DNA of 64,000 nucleotides, from contig JAGQPX010000173.1 in the NCBI GenBank assembly GCA_020426505.1, positions 16,841-80,840 on the forward strand. The letters are read 5' to 3'. Below the pieces are notes generated by a model that was not told the DNA's origin, searched no databases, and was given only the letters and a program-made list of their open reading frames with translations. Positions 8,305 to 16,091 of this stretch are shown in pieces. Position 1 is the stretch's first letter, and every line of letters begins with the position of its first letter. The position numbers and the translations under genes were made by a program. The DNA is from Planctomycetaceae bacterium (GTDB lineage: Bacteria; Planctomycetota; Planctomycetia; Planctomycetales; Planctomycetaceae).

Positions 8305-9255
8305 ATGAATTGGGCAAGCACACGAGTCGTTGTCACGGGTGGAGCCGGCTTTCTGGGCCGTGTGGTGTGTGACAAGCTTCGCCAACGAGGCTGCATGAGT
8401 ATCGGTGTGCCTCGTCGACAGGAGTTCGACCTGACGACCGAAGTCGGCGTTCGCCGAATGTACGACCGGTTCGAGCCGGATGTCGTGCTGCATCTCGCTG
8501 CGGAAGTCGGCGGCATCGGGGCGAATCGTGAACACCCGGGCCGGTTCTTCTATGCCAACGCGGCGATGGGACTGCACCTCATCGAGGAAGCTCGAATTCG
8601 AGGTCTCCGCAAGTTCGTGCAGGTGGGGACCGTCTGTGCATATCCCAAGTTCACGCCGGTGCCGTTTCAGGAGAAGGACCTCTGGAATGGGTTCCCCGAA
8701 GAAACCAATGCTCCCTATGGAGTCGCCAAGAAGGCATTGTTCGTGATGCTCGACGCCTACCGTCAGGAGTACGGGATGGCAAGTTCGGTCGTCGTGCCGG
8801 TCAACCTTTACGGGCCGGGTGACAACTTCGACCCCCGTTCGTCGCACGTGATTCCGGCGTTGATCCGCAAGTGTGTCGAGGCGATCGAGTCTCGTCAGCG
8901 ACAGATGGTTTGCTGGGGGACCGGCTCTGCGTCGCGGGAGTTTCTCTACGTCGACGATGCGGCTGAGGGCATCCTGCGAGCCGCGGAGGAGTTAGACGAC
9001 CCGGTGCCTGTCAATCTGGGAACAGGCCAGGAGATCACGATCCGGATTCTTATCGAGTTGATCGCCGAGTTGACGGGATTCAACGGCGAAGTGGTCTGGG
9101 ACGACACGAAACCGGACGGCCAACCGCGACGCTGTCTCGACACGAGCCTCGCGGAGGACCTGCTCGGCTGGCGGGCGAATGTCGGTTTTCGTGAAGGGCT
9201 CACGCAGACGATCGATTGGTATCGTCGCTCGACTCAACTCCGGGAAGTGGCGTGA
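8305..9255 (+). CDS. fcl: GDP-L-fucose synthase
   Basis: The 316-residue protein has the NADPH motif VVVTGGAGFLG (8-18), AAEVGGIGAN, VGTVCAYPK and the catalytic YGVAKKA, all features of GDP-4-keto-6-deoxy-mannose 3,5-epimerase-4-reductase. It makes GDP-L-fucose from the product of the gene upstream, 30 bases away. The pair therefore supplies GDP-fucose, presumably for a surface polysaccharide or glycolipid. A hallmark variation is the C-terminal extension WYRRSTQLREVA, which is of ordinary length. Confidence 0.93.
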   Translation: MNWASTRVVVTGGAGFLGRVVCDKLRQRGCMSIGVPRRQEFDLTTEVGVRRMYDRFEPDVVLHLAAEVGGIGANREHPGRFFYANAAMGLHLIEEARIRGLRKFVQVGTVCAYPKFTPVPFQEKDLWNGFPEETNAPYGVAKKALFVMLDAYRQEYGMASSVVVPVNLYGPGDNFDPRSSHVIPALIRKCVEAIESRQRQMVCWGTGSASREFLYVDDAAEGILRAAEELDDPVPVNLGTGQEITIRILIELIAELTGFNGEVVWDDTKPDGQPRRCLDTSLAEDLLGWRANVGFREGLTQTIDWYRRSTQLREVA

Positions 9256-9264
9256 GTCGACTCG

Positions 9265-10035
9265 ATGAACGAACAGACGCACATCATCATCCCCTCGTGT
9301 GACGCGTACAGTGACGCGTGGAGTCCGTTCTTTCAACTTCTGTTTCGCTATTGGCCCGGCTGCCCGTATCCCATCCATCTCGTCAGCACGAACGAAACGT
9401 ACGAAGATCCGCGCGTGCACAACATCTCGCTGACCGAAGACCTCGGCTGGGCCTCGAATCTGCGACGGGTGATTGAGGACTTGGGATGTAAGTCGATCGT
9501 CTACATGCAGGAGGATTACTTCCTGCAAAGCCCGATGAACACAACTCGACTTGAGAGTGTCATTCAATACGGTCGCCAAATCGGTGCGGGATACATCCGA
9601 CTCGCCGGTGCACCGAATCCAGATTTGCCTCACGACAATCCGTTCGGACTCGGCGAGATCAGCCGTGGTGCCGACTACCGCTGCTCGCTGCAGGCTGCGT
9701 GGTGGAACGCGGAGACTTTGCTGAAACTTCTCGTCGACGGCGAGACGGGGTGGGACATGGAACTACGCGGCAGCGGCCGATCATCCGCGATGTCCGAGCC
9801 TTTTCTTGCCACTTACGTCGGCTCGCCGTTGATCGACTATTACGCAGACACCGGCATCCTCAAAGGCAAATGGCTGCCTGGGGCACTGCGTTTCTGTCGT
9901 CGTGAGGGCATCGACGTCGACACGTCACGGCGAGGGACACACGCAGAATTGCCCTTGCTGATGAAACGGCTCCGCAAGTCGCCTCCGATTACAGCCGCTC
10001 GGTCGTTGTTCAAACGACGTCGACCTGCTGCGTGA
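9265..10035 (+). CDS. Unassigned protein of the fucose locus, possible glycosyltransferase
   Basis: I do not recognise this 256-residue protein firmly. It begins with a strand-like THIIIPSCDAYSD, has SIVYMQEDYFL (77-87), where the acidic pair after a hydrophobic strand resembles the DxD region of a GT-A fold, and ends with the basic FKRRRPAA. There is no signal peptide or membrane helix. It starts 9 bases after the GDP-fucose synthase stop and probably shares its transcript, so a sugar transferase using GDP-fucose is a reasonable guess but not shown. Confidence 0.7.
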   Translation: MNEQTHIIIPSCDAYSDAWSPFFQLLFRYWPGCPYPIHLVSTNETYEDPRVHNISLTEDLGWASNLRRVIEDLGCKSIVYMQEDYFLQSPMNTTRLESVIQYGRQIGAGYIRLAGAPNPDLPHDNPFGLGEISRGADYRCSLQAAWWNAETLLKLLVDGETGWDMELRGSGRSSAMSEPFLATYVGSPLIDYYADTGILKGKWLPGALRFCRREGIDVDTSRRGTHAELPLLMKRLRKSPPITAARSLFKRRRPAA

Positions 10036-10243
10036 TGGATCGCCAACACTGATCATCGAAGCCTCGCGCGATTTGGCCGACAACGCGGCGTACACGCCGT
10101 CGTGACACGTCTCCCATTTCGTCATCCTTTCTTCGTTGACGCGCGGGCGCCACCGCTCAAGAATGGGTCGTTCCACGCGGGTGATCGCGTGGCGGAGTTT
10201 TGACCCACACGCATTCAATCACGAAGTGTCACGAAGGAGTACC

Positions 10244-10786
10244 ATGTTGATTCATCACCTTTCTCCCCATTTGCGGCTTGTGCCGACGACGCTCGCACTG
10301 CTCGGACTGGGAAGTTTTTTGGTCCTGTCTGGATGCGGAGACGGAGGCGGCTACGCGCCTGTAACGGATAAGGCTGTCGAAGAGGCGGAAGCACATCCGC
10401 ATGAAGAACACGAGCATCACCACGAGGCACCGCACGGCGGACACCTGATCGAACTTGGCGATCACCTCTTCAACGCGGAGGTCGTTCTGGACAAGGATGC
10501 TGGACAGCTGATCGTTTACGTTCTCGATGCTCATGCCGAAAACGCACAAGGTGTCGCTCAGGAGCAGATCGAATTTGCCGTTGAAGGTGGTGACGCGATC
10601 GCGTTGGCTGCCGATCCGCAAGAGAGTGATGCAGAGGGGCATGCCTCCCGATTCACCGCGTCGGGCGACCAAATCGCAGCGATCGAGGATATCGAACACC
10701 TGCATGGCAGCGTAACCGTCGAGATTAACGGCGAAAGTTACACAGGCGAACTGACGCATGACCATGATCACGGTCACGATCATTGA
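10244..10786 (+). CDS. His-rich lipoprotein, possible metal binder
   Basis: Start at ATG 10244 with GAAGGAGT just upstream; a longer frame to 10136 has no such site. The 180-residue product has a lipoprotein signal, with lipobox LSGC and Cys31 as the lipidated residue. After the anchor comes a His/Glu cluster (AHPHEEHEHHHEAPHGGH, about 51-68), and the C-terminus ends THDHDHGHDH. The middle is beta-rich, with no recognised domain. His-rich ends of this kind usually bind Zn, Cu or Ni, so metal buffering at the outer or cytoplasmic membrane is plausible. No transporter or metal regulator is adjacent. Confidence 0.8.
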   Translation: MLIHHLSPHLRLVPTTLALLGLGSFLVLSGCGDGGGYAPVTDKAVEEAEAHPHEEHEHHHEAPHGGHLIELGDHLFNAEVVLDKDAGQLIVYVLDAHAENAQGVAQEQIEFAVEGGDAIALAADPQESDAEGHASRFTASGDQIAAIEDIEHLHGSVTVEINGESYTGELTHDHDHGHDH

Positions 10787-10809
10787 GACCATAGCGGGGA
10801 CCAGTTAAG

Positions 10810-10886
10810 CGTAGCGGCAGAACCGCCGTAGTGACGGCTTCCAGCCGTCGCTTTTCACACGCGGCGGCTGGAAGCCGCCGCTACAC
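10810..10886. repeat. Palindromic repeat, family C (GCGGCTGGAAGCCGC type)
   Basis: The left part carries GACGGCTTCCAGCCGTCGC and the right part GCGGCGGCTGGAAGCCGCCGC. Each is itself palindromic, and they pair with each other. It lies between two convergent genes. Confidence 0.85.
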
Positions 10887-10954
10887 TTATTCAGGCGCCG
10901 CACTAAACGGAGGTGGATGAGCAATCATCGACCTCGCCATGTCGACTGAAATGA

Positions 10955-10994
10955 GAAAGGGCGTCTGAATACCTCATACCTCTGACGCCCTTTC
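10955..10994. terminator. Bidirectional rho-independent terminator
   Basis: GAAAGGGCGTC (10955-10965) and GACGCCCTTTC (10984-10994) form a perfect 11-bp stem with an 18-base loop, followed by TTTTCG on the plus strand. It lies about 70 bases past the stop of the LRR gene and could also end the lipoprotein transcript. Confidence 0.75.
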
Positions 10995-11066
10995 TTTTCG
11001 TCTACGATTGCCCATCCTAATATCCGTTCCCGGAGTCGGCGACCCAGAAACCAAGATTCGACCAAC

Positions 11067-11732
11067 TCAGTTATCGTCCTTCGCCTCGTCTTCGTCCTTC
11101 GCCTCGTCTTCGTCCTTCTTCTCCTCGCCTTTGTCATCGGCCGCTGCTTCCTCAGCCGGTTTCTCTTCCTCAACCGGTTTGAGTTCGAGTGCACCGACAA
11201 CCTCGAGCGGCGAGAACTTCACCCTCAGGTCCATGATGCCCTCCGGGGTGCATCCGGTCTGCCACACGTACAGGCGTTTGAGGTTCTTCAGTCCGTACAG
11301 ATGTTTGAGTCCTTCGTCGGTGACCTTGGTGCCATAAAGGTTGAGGTATACAAGTGAACCAAGCTTCGACAGGTGTGCGAGGCCAGCGTCAGTGATTTCA
11401 GTCTTCTCCAAGTGAAGTTTTTCGAGAGTCGTAATCCCAGCCAGTTGTTCGAGACCGGCATCGGTTATCTTGGTCCCGGCGAGATTGAGCCATGCAACCT
11501 TGGGGAGTTTCGCCACGAATGCGAGATGATCGTCCGTCACGTCCTGATCCGCCAGATGCAAAGTGACATCGAGCCGGTCATCGTTCTGTGCGATCGGCAT
11601 GACGTTCCCCCCCAAGGCTTTGAGGGCGTCGATCGCCTCCTGCTGTTCGGGGGTGAGCGCTACCGTGTCGTCTGCAATTGCGATGGACAACGAACTAAGA
11701 ACCACTATGCACGCTGCAAGACCATGCCGCAT
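11067..11732 (-). CDS. Secreted leucine-rich-repeat protein with acidic tail
   Basis: The ATG at 11732 is chosen because GAGGAGTG lies seven bases upstream; the GTG at 11747 overlaps that site. The 221-residue protein has a signal peptide (RHGLAACIVVLSSLSIAIA). About five LRR units follow, of the type LxxLxLxxTxITDAGLxxL, covering residues 60-155. The C-terminal 45 residues are Glu/Lys/Asp-rich, with the unit DEDEAK repeated. This short LRR architecture is common in planctomycetes, where it probably mediates protein contacts outside the cytoplasm. No enzyme domain is present. Confidence 0.85.
   Translation of the reverse strand: MRHGLAACIVVLSSLSIAIADDTVALTPEQQEAIDALKALGGNVMPIAQNDDRLDVTLHLADQDVTDDHLAFVAKLPKVAWLNLAGTKITDAGLEQLAGITTLEKLHLEKTEITDAGLAHLSKLGSLVYLNLYGTKVTDEGLKHLYGLKNLKRLYVWQTGCTPEGIMDLRVKFSPLEVVGALELKPVEEEKPAEEAAADDKGEEKKDEDEAKDEDEAKDDN
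11074..11109. repeat. 18-base tandem repeat coding the acidic tail
   Basis: Two exact 18-base units (TCGTCCTTCGCCTCGTCT on the plus strand) and a partial third encode DEDEAK repeats at the C-terminus of the LRR protein. The copy number could vary between strains by slippage without frameshift. Confidence 0.8.
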
Positions 11733-12882
11733 GAGATCACTCCTCACGTATTCGAGACTTTGTCTTTAGTTCAGATGAGATCATCGTGTTCGAGCCGTGT
11801 TGTATTCGACGAACGTGATCCCCGTACACGTCATGGTATCGAAGTTACCCACACGTGACCACGCTTGTGTTCGGATTGTCTGAGTCGCGGATGTCGCGGT
11901 GTTTGAGTGCCAAATGGCCTACGTTTCGTATTGTTCTGCCGCTCTGGTTGCTACACTTATCAGTTCCATGCAAGAGTTCATGACTGGAGGTGGGGCGATC
12001 GTCCAGCACCCGCAGAAGTTTCTTGCACAGACGCAGGGTTCTGAATCGGAGAGTTTCTGCAAAGTCGACGGTCATGATTCTGCATCATGCGACCAGGATT
12101 GTTGCTCGTTTACTTGAGACACACGACGGACTGGATCGTACATCGTCGGCCCTGAAGAATTGAGTTGATGCTGTGTTTCGTTGTTTGTTATGTCTTGACG
12201 GGGCGGTTTGAATTGCAGGGAACTTAGGCGGATCGTCCATTTTCTGCGAACTGAGGCAGGCATGAAGCCGACAGGCACCTCGGAGACCTGGAAGCTCGAT
12301 CTGTATCGGGCTGGCTCCCGGCAGCTCCCACACCCTCTGACACCTCGACTTGGGATCAGTCCACGTCAGTCTCTGGCCACTACGGCGGCTGGCAGTCGGC
12401 CAGCGATCACGCGGCACACCTCTTCGCTCAGCATATGTCCCCCTCTTCTCGCTCCGTCGGTGGCCCCTCCGGCGACTTCGCAACTGCACTTTCCAACCAT
12501 CTATCAATACCGAAATCCGGACCGCCATGCGCCCCTCCCCGGGAATGCGAGGTTCCAAACCCCAATGCAAATGACACACACCCACATGAGGGTACCCATC
12601 TCTACATCACCAGCACCACCTGTCAGGGACGACACCCGCGTGGGGTAGCTTGAACAGAGAATTCATCTGCACGGAGTGTCATTCTCTGACTACTCAAGGC
12701 GTGTGAGCATGTTTTTCAGCACTACGCGAGCATGGCGACTCGGCTTTCTCCGTGACGCTATACCACTGAATATCATTCTGACGCAAGACCAGGAAATCAC
12801 CCCGGTCTGTTTCTGTCTGCGAGATGCGGCCTATAATGAAGCAATAGCGTTCAGATCACCGGAATTGAGTACAAGGTGTAGC
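11733..12882. other. Gene-poor kilobase with a degenerate repeat
   Basis: I find no convincing gene in this 1.15-kb stretch between the divergent LRR and TPR genes. Small frames on both strands lack ribosome-binding sites, and their products are low-complexity Arg/Ser/Pro-rich sequences. A degenerate family B repeat occupies 12674-12767. Around 12000-12060, CGCAGAAG/CGCAGGGTTCTG with GGAGAG resembles decayed repeat sequence. The promoters of both flanking genes must also lie here. Confidence 0.5.
12674..12767. repeat. Palindromic repeat, family B, degenerate copy
   Basis: Shares GTGAGCATGT, CATGGCGAC, CGGCT and CCGTGAC in order with the copy at 21543-21638, but the ends have decayed (GAGTGTCAT and TACCACTG). 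The longer open frame of the TPR gene runs through it, which shows that the extra N-terminus is not real coding sequence. Confidence 0.75.
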
Positions 12883-14292
12883 ATGTCCTCGGCTGAGAAT
12901 GGCGGGATGAACGGCGCAGCGAAGAACAAAGCTGCGACGCAGTGCTTTCTCAAGGGCAATGATGCTCTGGAAAAGCAGAACTACGATTACGCCGTGCAGA
13001 TGTACGCCACCTGTGCGTCGCTCATTCCGGACAACCTCACGTATCGCCAATGTGCTCGCGGGGCCGCCTACAAGAAGTACAACGACAACAAAACGGGGGC
13101 AGGGACTCTCGCCAAAGCCAAGCTGGTGGGCATTCGCAACAAGATCAAAAAGGCAAAGTCCGCTGAGAAGTGGGACGAGGTCGACAAGCTCGCTGAGAGC
13201 GGCCTCATGATCAACCCGTGGGATGCCCAATTGAATGTTGACCTGGGTGAGTCTGCACAGCAACGCGAACTCCTCGACATCGCCAAGTTTGCTTACATGT
13301 GCGCCCGCAACACCGATCCCAACAACAAGGAGTACAACCGGCTCCTCGCGCTGGTCATGGAAGAGAAGATGGAGTTCACCGAGGCCTCGAAGGTCTGGAG
13401 TCAGATCCTCAAGATTGATCCCAACGATGGTGACGCTCGGTCGAATGCAACCCGCTGCGACTTCGAAGCCGTCCGCACACGCGGAGGCTACGAGGAGGCC
13501 AAGAGCACAACGGATGTTGCAGTCCAGAAGGCTCACCTCTTCAAGAAGCCGGGCGAGGCAGACGCGCCGGGCATGTCGGTCGAGAAGGACCTGCAGCACG
13601 CCATCCGCAAGGAGCCGGAGAAGGTCGAGCACTACCTCAAACTGTCCGATCACTACCGCAAGAACAAGCAGTTGGATGAAGCCCGGCAGACACTCAAGAA
13701 AGCTCACGAGGTTTCAGGGGGGGATCCCAACATCCACGAGCAGATCGAGGATGTCGAGCTCGACCAGATGCGGCACAACCTCGCCATCGCCCGGGAGAAA
13801 GCGGCCAGCGACCCCGATGAACCGGTCTATCAGGAGAAACTCAAGAAGGTCGCCACCGAGTTACTCAAGCGGGAACTTCACGTCTTCAGCGGACGAGTCG
13901 AACGCTATCCGAAGGACATGCAGCTCAAGGTCGAGTTTGCTGACCGATTGATGCGGGTCAAGAAATGGCAGCAGGCGATTCCACTACTGCAGCCAGCCGC
14001 CCAGCACACCAAGCTTAAAGGCCGTGCTCTCTTCATGCTCGGCAAGTGCTTTATGCACGACGGCAAGATCAAGCTCGCCCGCGGGCAGATCGAACGGGCG
14101 CTGCCGGAGATCGACCCGAGCGACGACACACAAAAGTCACTCCTCCTCGAGGCGCACTATGTCATGGGGCGCATCTGTGAAGAACTCGGCGACACGGTCG
14201 TCGCCGAGGAACAATACGGCGAGGTCATCACGATCGACTACGACTACAAGGACGCCCTCAAACGCCTGGAGAAACTCCAGGGAGGCGAGTAG
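12883..14292 (+). CDS. TPR-repeat protein
   Basis: From ATG 12883 (AAGGTG upstream) the product is 469 residues. It begins SSAENGGMNGAAKNK, and the frame upstream is repeat DNA, so I reject the longer start at 12676. It is helical throughout, with TPR-like units such as CFLKGNDALEKQNYDYAVQMYATC (near 25-48), EASKVWSQILKIDPNDGDA and a C-terminal block ending GDTVVAEEQYGEVITIDYDYKDALKRLEKL. There is no signal peptide, so it is probably a cytoplasmic scaffold. It is a single-gene unit with no clear partner nearby. Confidence 0.85.
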   Translation: MSSAENGGMNGAAKNKAATQCFLKGNDALEKQNYDYAVQMYATCASLIPDNLTYRQCARGAAYKKYNDNKTGAGTLAKAKLVGIRNKIKKAKSAEKWDEVDKLAESGLMINPWDAQLNVDLGESAQQRELLDIAKFAYMCARNTDPNNKEYNRLLALVMEEKMEFTEASKVWSQILKIDPNDGDARSNATRCDFEAVRTRGGYEEAKSTTDVAVQKAHLFKKPGEADAPGMSVEKDLQHAIRKEPEKVEHYLKLSDHYRKNKQLDEARQTLKKAHEVSGGDPNIHEQIEDVELDQMRHNLAIAREKAASDPDEPVYQEKLKKVATELLKRELHVFSGRVERYPKDMQLKVEFADRLMRVKKWQQAIPLLQPAAQHTKLKGRALFMLGKCFMHDGKIKLARGQIERALPEIDPSDDTQKSLLLEAHYVMGRICEELGDTVVAEEQYGEVITIDYDYKDALKRLEKLQGGE

Positions 14293-14331
14293 CACTCCGT
14301 CGATCCAAGTCCGTATGCGCCGGTTGGATCA

Positions 14332-14507
14332 GAATGTCGAATTCCGAAGGACCCAATGACGAAGTAATCTCAAATGACGAAACCCGAAGGCGAGATGATC
14401 ATTCACGTGTATCGATCGGGTATCCACGAGTCATCGTTGAGTGTTGATGAGATGTTTCGGTTCATTCGGATTTCGGAATTCCTTCGAAATTGGGTATTTC
14501 GACATTC
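14332..14507. repeat. Degenerate inverted repeat, TGACGAA/TTCGTCA type
   Basis: GAATGTCGAATTCCGAAGG on the left pairs with CCTTCG, GGAATTCC and GACATTC on the right. CCAATGACGAAG and CAAATGACGAAACCC lie in between. It fills the gap between the convergent TPR and hemL genes. Confidence 0.55.
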
Positions 14508-14548
14508 GAGTTCATCACGCCGAGTGTCCGATTTTCAAGCTCGGTTGT

Positions 14549-15841
14549 TCAGCGCGCGATGGACGTCAGCACTTCCCGGGCTGCGGTGATCGTTGCGTCG
14601 ATGTCCTCGTCCGTGTGGCAGACCGAGACGAAGTTCGCCTCGAATTGACTGCACGGCAGATACACCCCACGTTCGAGCATTCCCTGAAAGTAGGTCGCGA
14701 AGCGTTCGGTGTCGTTCCGAGCGGAGATGTCGTAGTTCGTCACTGGCTCTTCGTTGAAGAACAGTGTGAACATACTTCCCACCTGAGCGGTCTGATGCGG
14801 CAGACCGGCTGACGTCGCAGCATCGCTGAGTCCCTCGATGAGCCGCGTTGTCGTCGCCTCCAGTTGCTCGTAGGGATCGGTGGCCTTGAGTGTTTTCAAT
14901 GTGGCGATGCCGCTCGCTGTCGCCAGAGGATTTCCCGAAAGCGTTCCCGCCTGATAGACCGGGCCGACGGGTGAGATGGAGTCCATGACATCGGCTCGTC
15001 CGCCGTAAGCTCCGACCGGCAACCCGCCGCCGACAATTTTGCCGAGCGTGGTCAGGTCTGGGGTGACGCTATATCGAGCCTGTGCCCCGCCGTAGGCCAC
15101 CCGAAACCCGGTCATGACTTCATCAAAGATCAGCAGCGCTCCGTGTTTCGTGCAGAGTTCACGGCACGCCTCCAGGAACCCGGGTTGAGGCGGCACGCAG
15201 CCCATGTTGCCGACGACCGGTTCGAGGATCACCGCTGCGATTTCGTCGCCTCGCTTGGCGAACGTGTCTGCGAGTTGCTCGGCGTCGTTGTAGCGCAGCG
15301 ACAGTGTGTCAGCCGTGCAGCCTTCGGGGACACCCGGACTGGAAGGGACGCCGTGCGTGAGTGCCCCACTCCCTGCCTCGACGAGCAAACTGTCAACGTG
15401 CCCGTGATAGCACCCCGCGAACTTGACGACGACATTGCGACCGGTGTGTCCACGTGCGAGGCGGATCGCAGACATCGTCGCCTCCGTGCCCGAGTTGACC
15501 ATTCGCACCTTCTCGATCGACGGGACCGCGTCGGCGATCAACTCGGCCAATTCGCTTTCCCGTTCGGTCGGTGCACCAAAGCTCGTCCCGCACGACAACG
15601 CTGCTTCGATTGCAGCGGTCACCTCCGGATGACAATGCCCCAGAATGTGCGGGCCCCACGAGCCGATGTAATCGATCAGCCGATTGCCATCGATGTCATA
15701 CAGGTACTGCCTCTCCCCCCGTTCGATAAACAACGGCGACCCACCGACAGCACCAAAGGCCCGTGCCGGGCTGTTCACGCCCCCGGGAATGACTCCCGTC
15801 GCTCGATCAAATGCCTGGCAACTCTTCTCGCGATTCAGCAT
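14549..15841 (-). CDS. hemL: Glutamate-1-semialdehyde 2,1-aminomutase
   Basis: The 430-residue class III aminotransferase-fold enzyme begins MLNREKSCQAFDRA and reads VIPGGVNSPARAFG, as HemL does. VNSGTEATMSAIRLARG binds PLP phosphate, IFDEVMTGFR holds the PLP-pyridine Asp, and TLGKIVGGGLP carries the Schiff-base Lys268. It makes 5-aminolevulinate from glutamate-1-semialdehyde, the C5 route to tetrapyrroles. A longer frame reaches 15943, but the family start is the ATG at 15841. hemE and hemG are 13 kb away in the same window. An inverted repeat lies 62 bases upstream. Confidence 0.95.
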   Translation of the reverse strand: MLNREKSCQAFDRATGVIPGGVNSPARAFGAVGGSPLFIERGERQYLYDIDGNRLIDYIGSWGPHILGHCHPEVTAAIEAALSCGTSFGAPTERESELAELIADAVPSIEKVRMVNSGTEATMSAIRLARGHTGRNVVVKFAGCYHGHVDSLLVEAGSGALTHGVPSSPGVPEGCTADTLSLRYNDAEQLADTFAKRGDEIAAVILEPVVGNMGCVPPQPGFLEACRELCTKHGALLIFDEVMTGFRVAYGGAQARYSVTPDLTTLGKIVGGGLPVGAYGGRADVMDSISPVGPVYQAGTLSGNPLATASGIATLKTLKATDPYEQLEATTTRLIEGLSDAATSAGLPHQTAQVGSMFTLFFNEEPVTNYDISARNDTERFATYFQGMLERGVYLPCSQFEANFVSVCHTDEDIDATITAAREVLTSIAR

Positions 15842-15902
15842 CACACTCACACAACGAAACAGAAAGTTTAGTTTCCGTAGCTGGATTCGCCAGAATTCAG
15901 CC

Positions 15903-15920
15903 GTTATCGAGAACGATAAC
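15903..15920. promoter_or_regulatory. Perfect inverted repeat upstream of hemL, candidate operator
   Basis: GTTATCG-AGAA-CGATAAC is a perfect 7-bp dyad with a 4-base spacer, ending 62 bases before the hemL start. Its size and position fit a dimeric repressor or activator site. The AT-rich GATAAC half-sites loosely recall Fur-type boxes, but the match is not close enough to name the regulator. Confidence 0.5.
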
Positions 15921-15977
15921 GAGTGTTGATTGTACCGACCCAATCATCATCCGCCGAGTGTGGACCCTCATTGGAGG

Positions 15978-16063
15978 TGGGTAGCCGGTCTTCGCAAAAA
16001 GCGGGACGATTCATGCGGGTTCATCGCCTCTCGATTCACCGTCTGGCGACGACGGCTACCCCA
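15978..16063. repeat. Palindromic repeat, family D (GGGTAGCCG...CGGCTACCCC)
   Basis: Left arm TGGGTAGCCGGTCTTCGC (15978-15995) and right arm GCGACGACGGCTACCCCA (16046-16063) pair over about 18 positions with three differences. It lies between the hemL promoter and the end of the ketosynthase pair, and may act as a terminator-like hairpin for the latter. Confidence 0.7.
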
Positions 16064-16091
16064 GATTGATGCGGATATGGTCACACACGGA

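Noticed and set aside
12085..12585. 166-codon frame on the minus strand in the gene-poor kilobase
   Set aside because: Arg/Ser/Pro-rich product without recognisable structure, no ribosome-binding site, and it overlaps repeat-like DNA.
12856..13707. 283-codon frame opposite the TPR gene
   Set aside because: Leu/Val-rich antisense shadow of the helical TPR coding sequence, with no ribosome-binding site or known family.
15143..15871. 242-codon frame opposite hemL
   Set aside because: It lies wholly within a well-supported hemL gene on the other strand; its product is Arg/Asp-rich with no motif, as expected from a GC-rich shadow frame.
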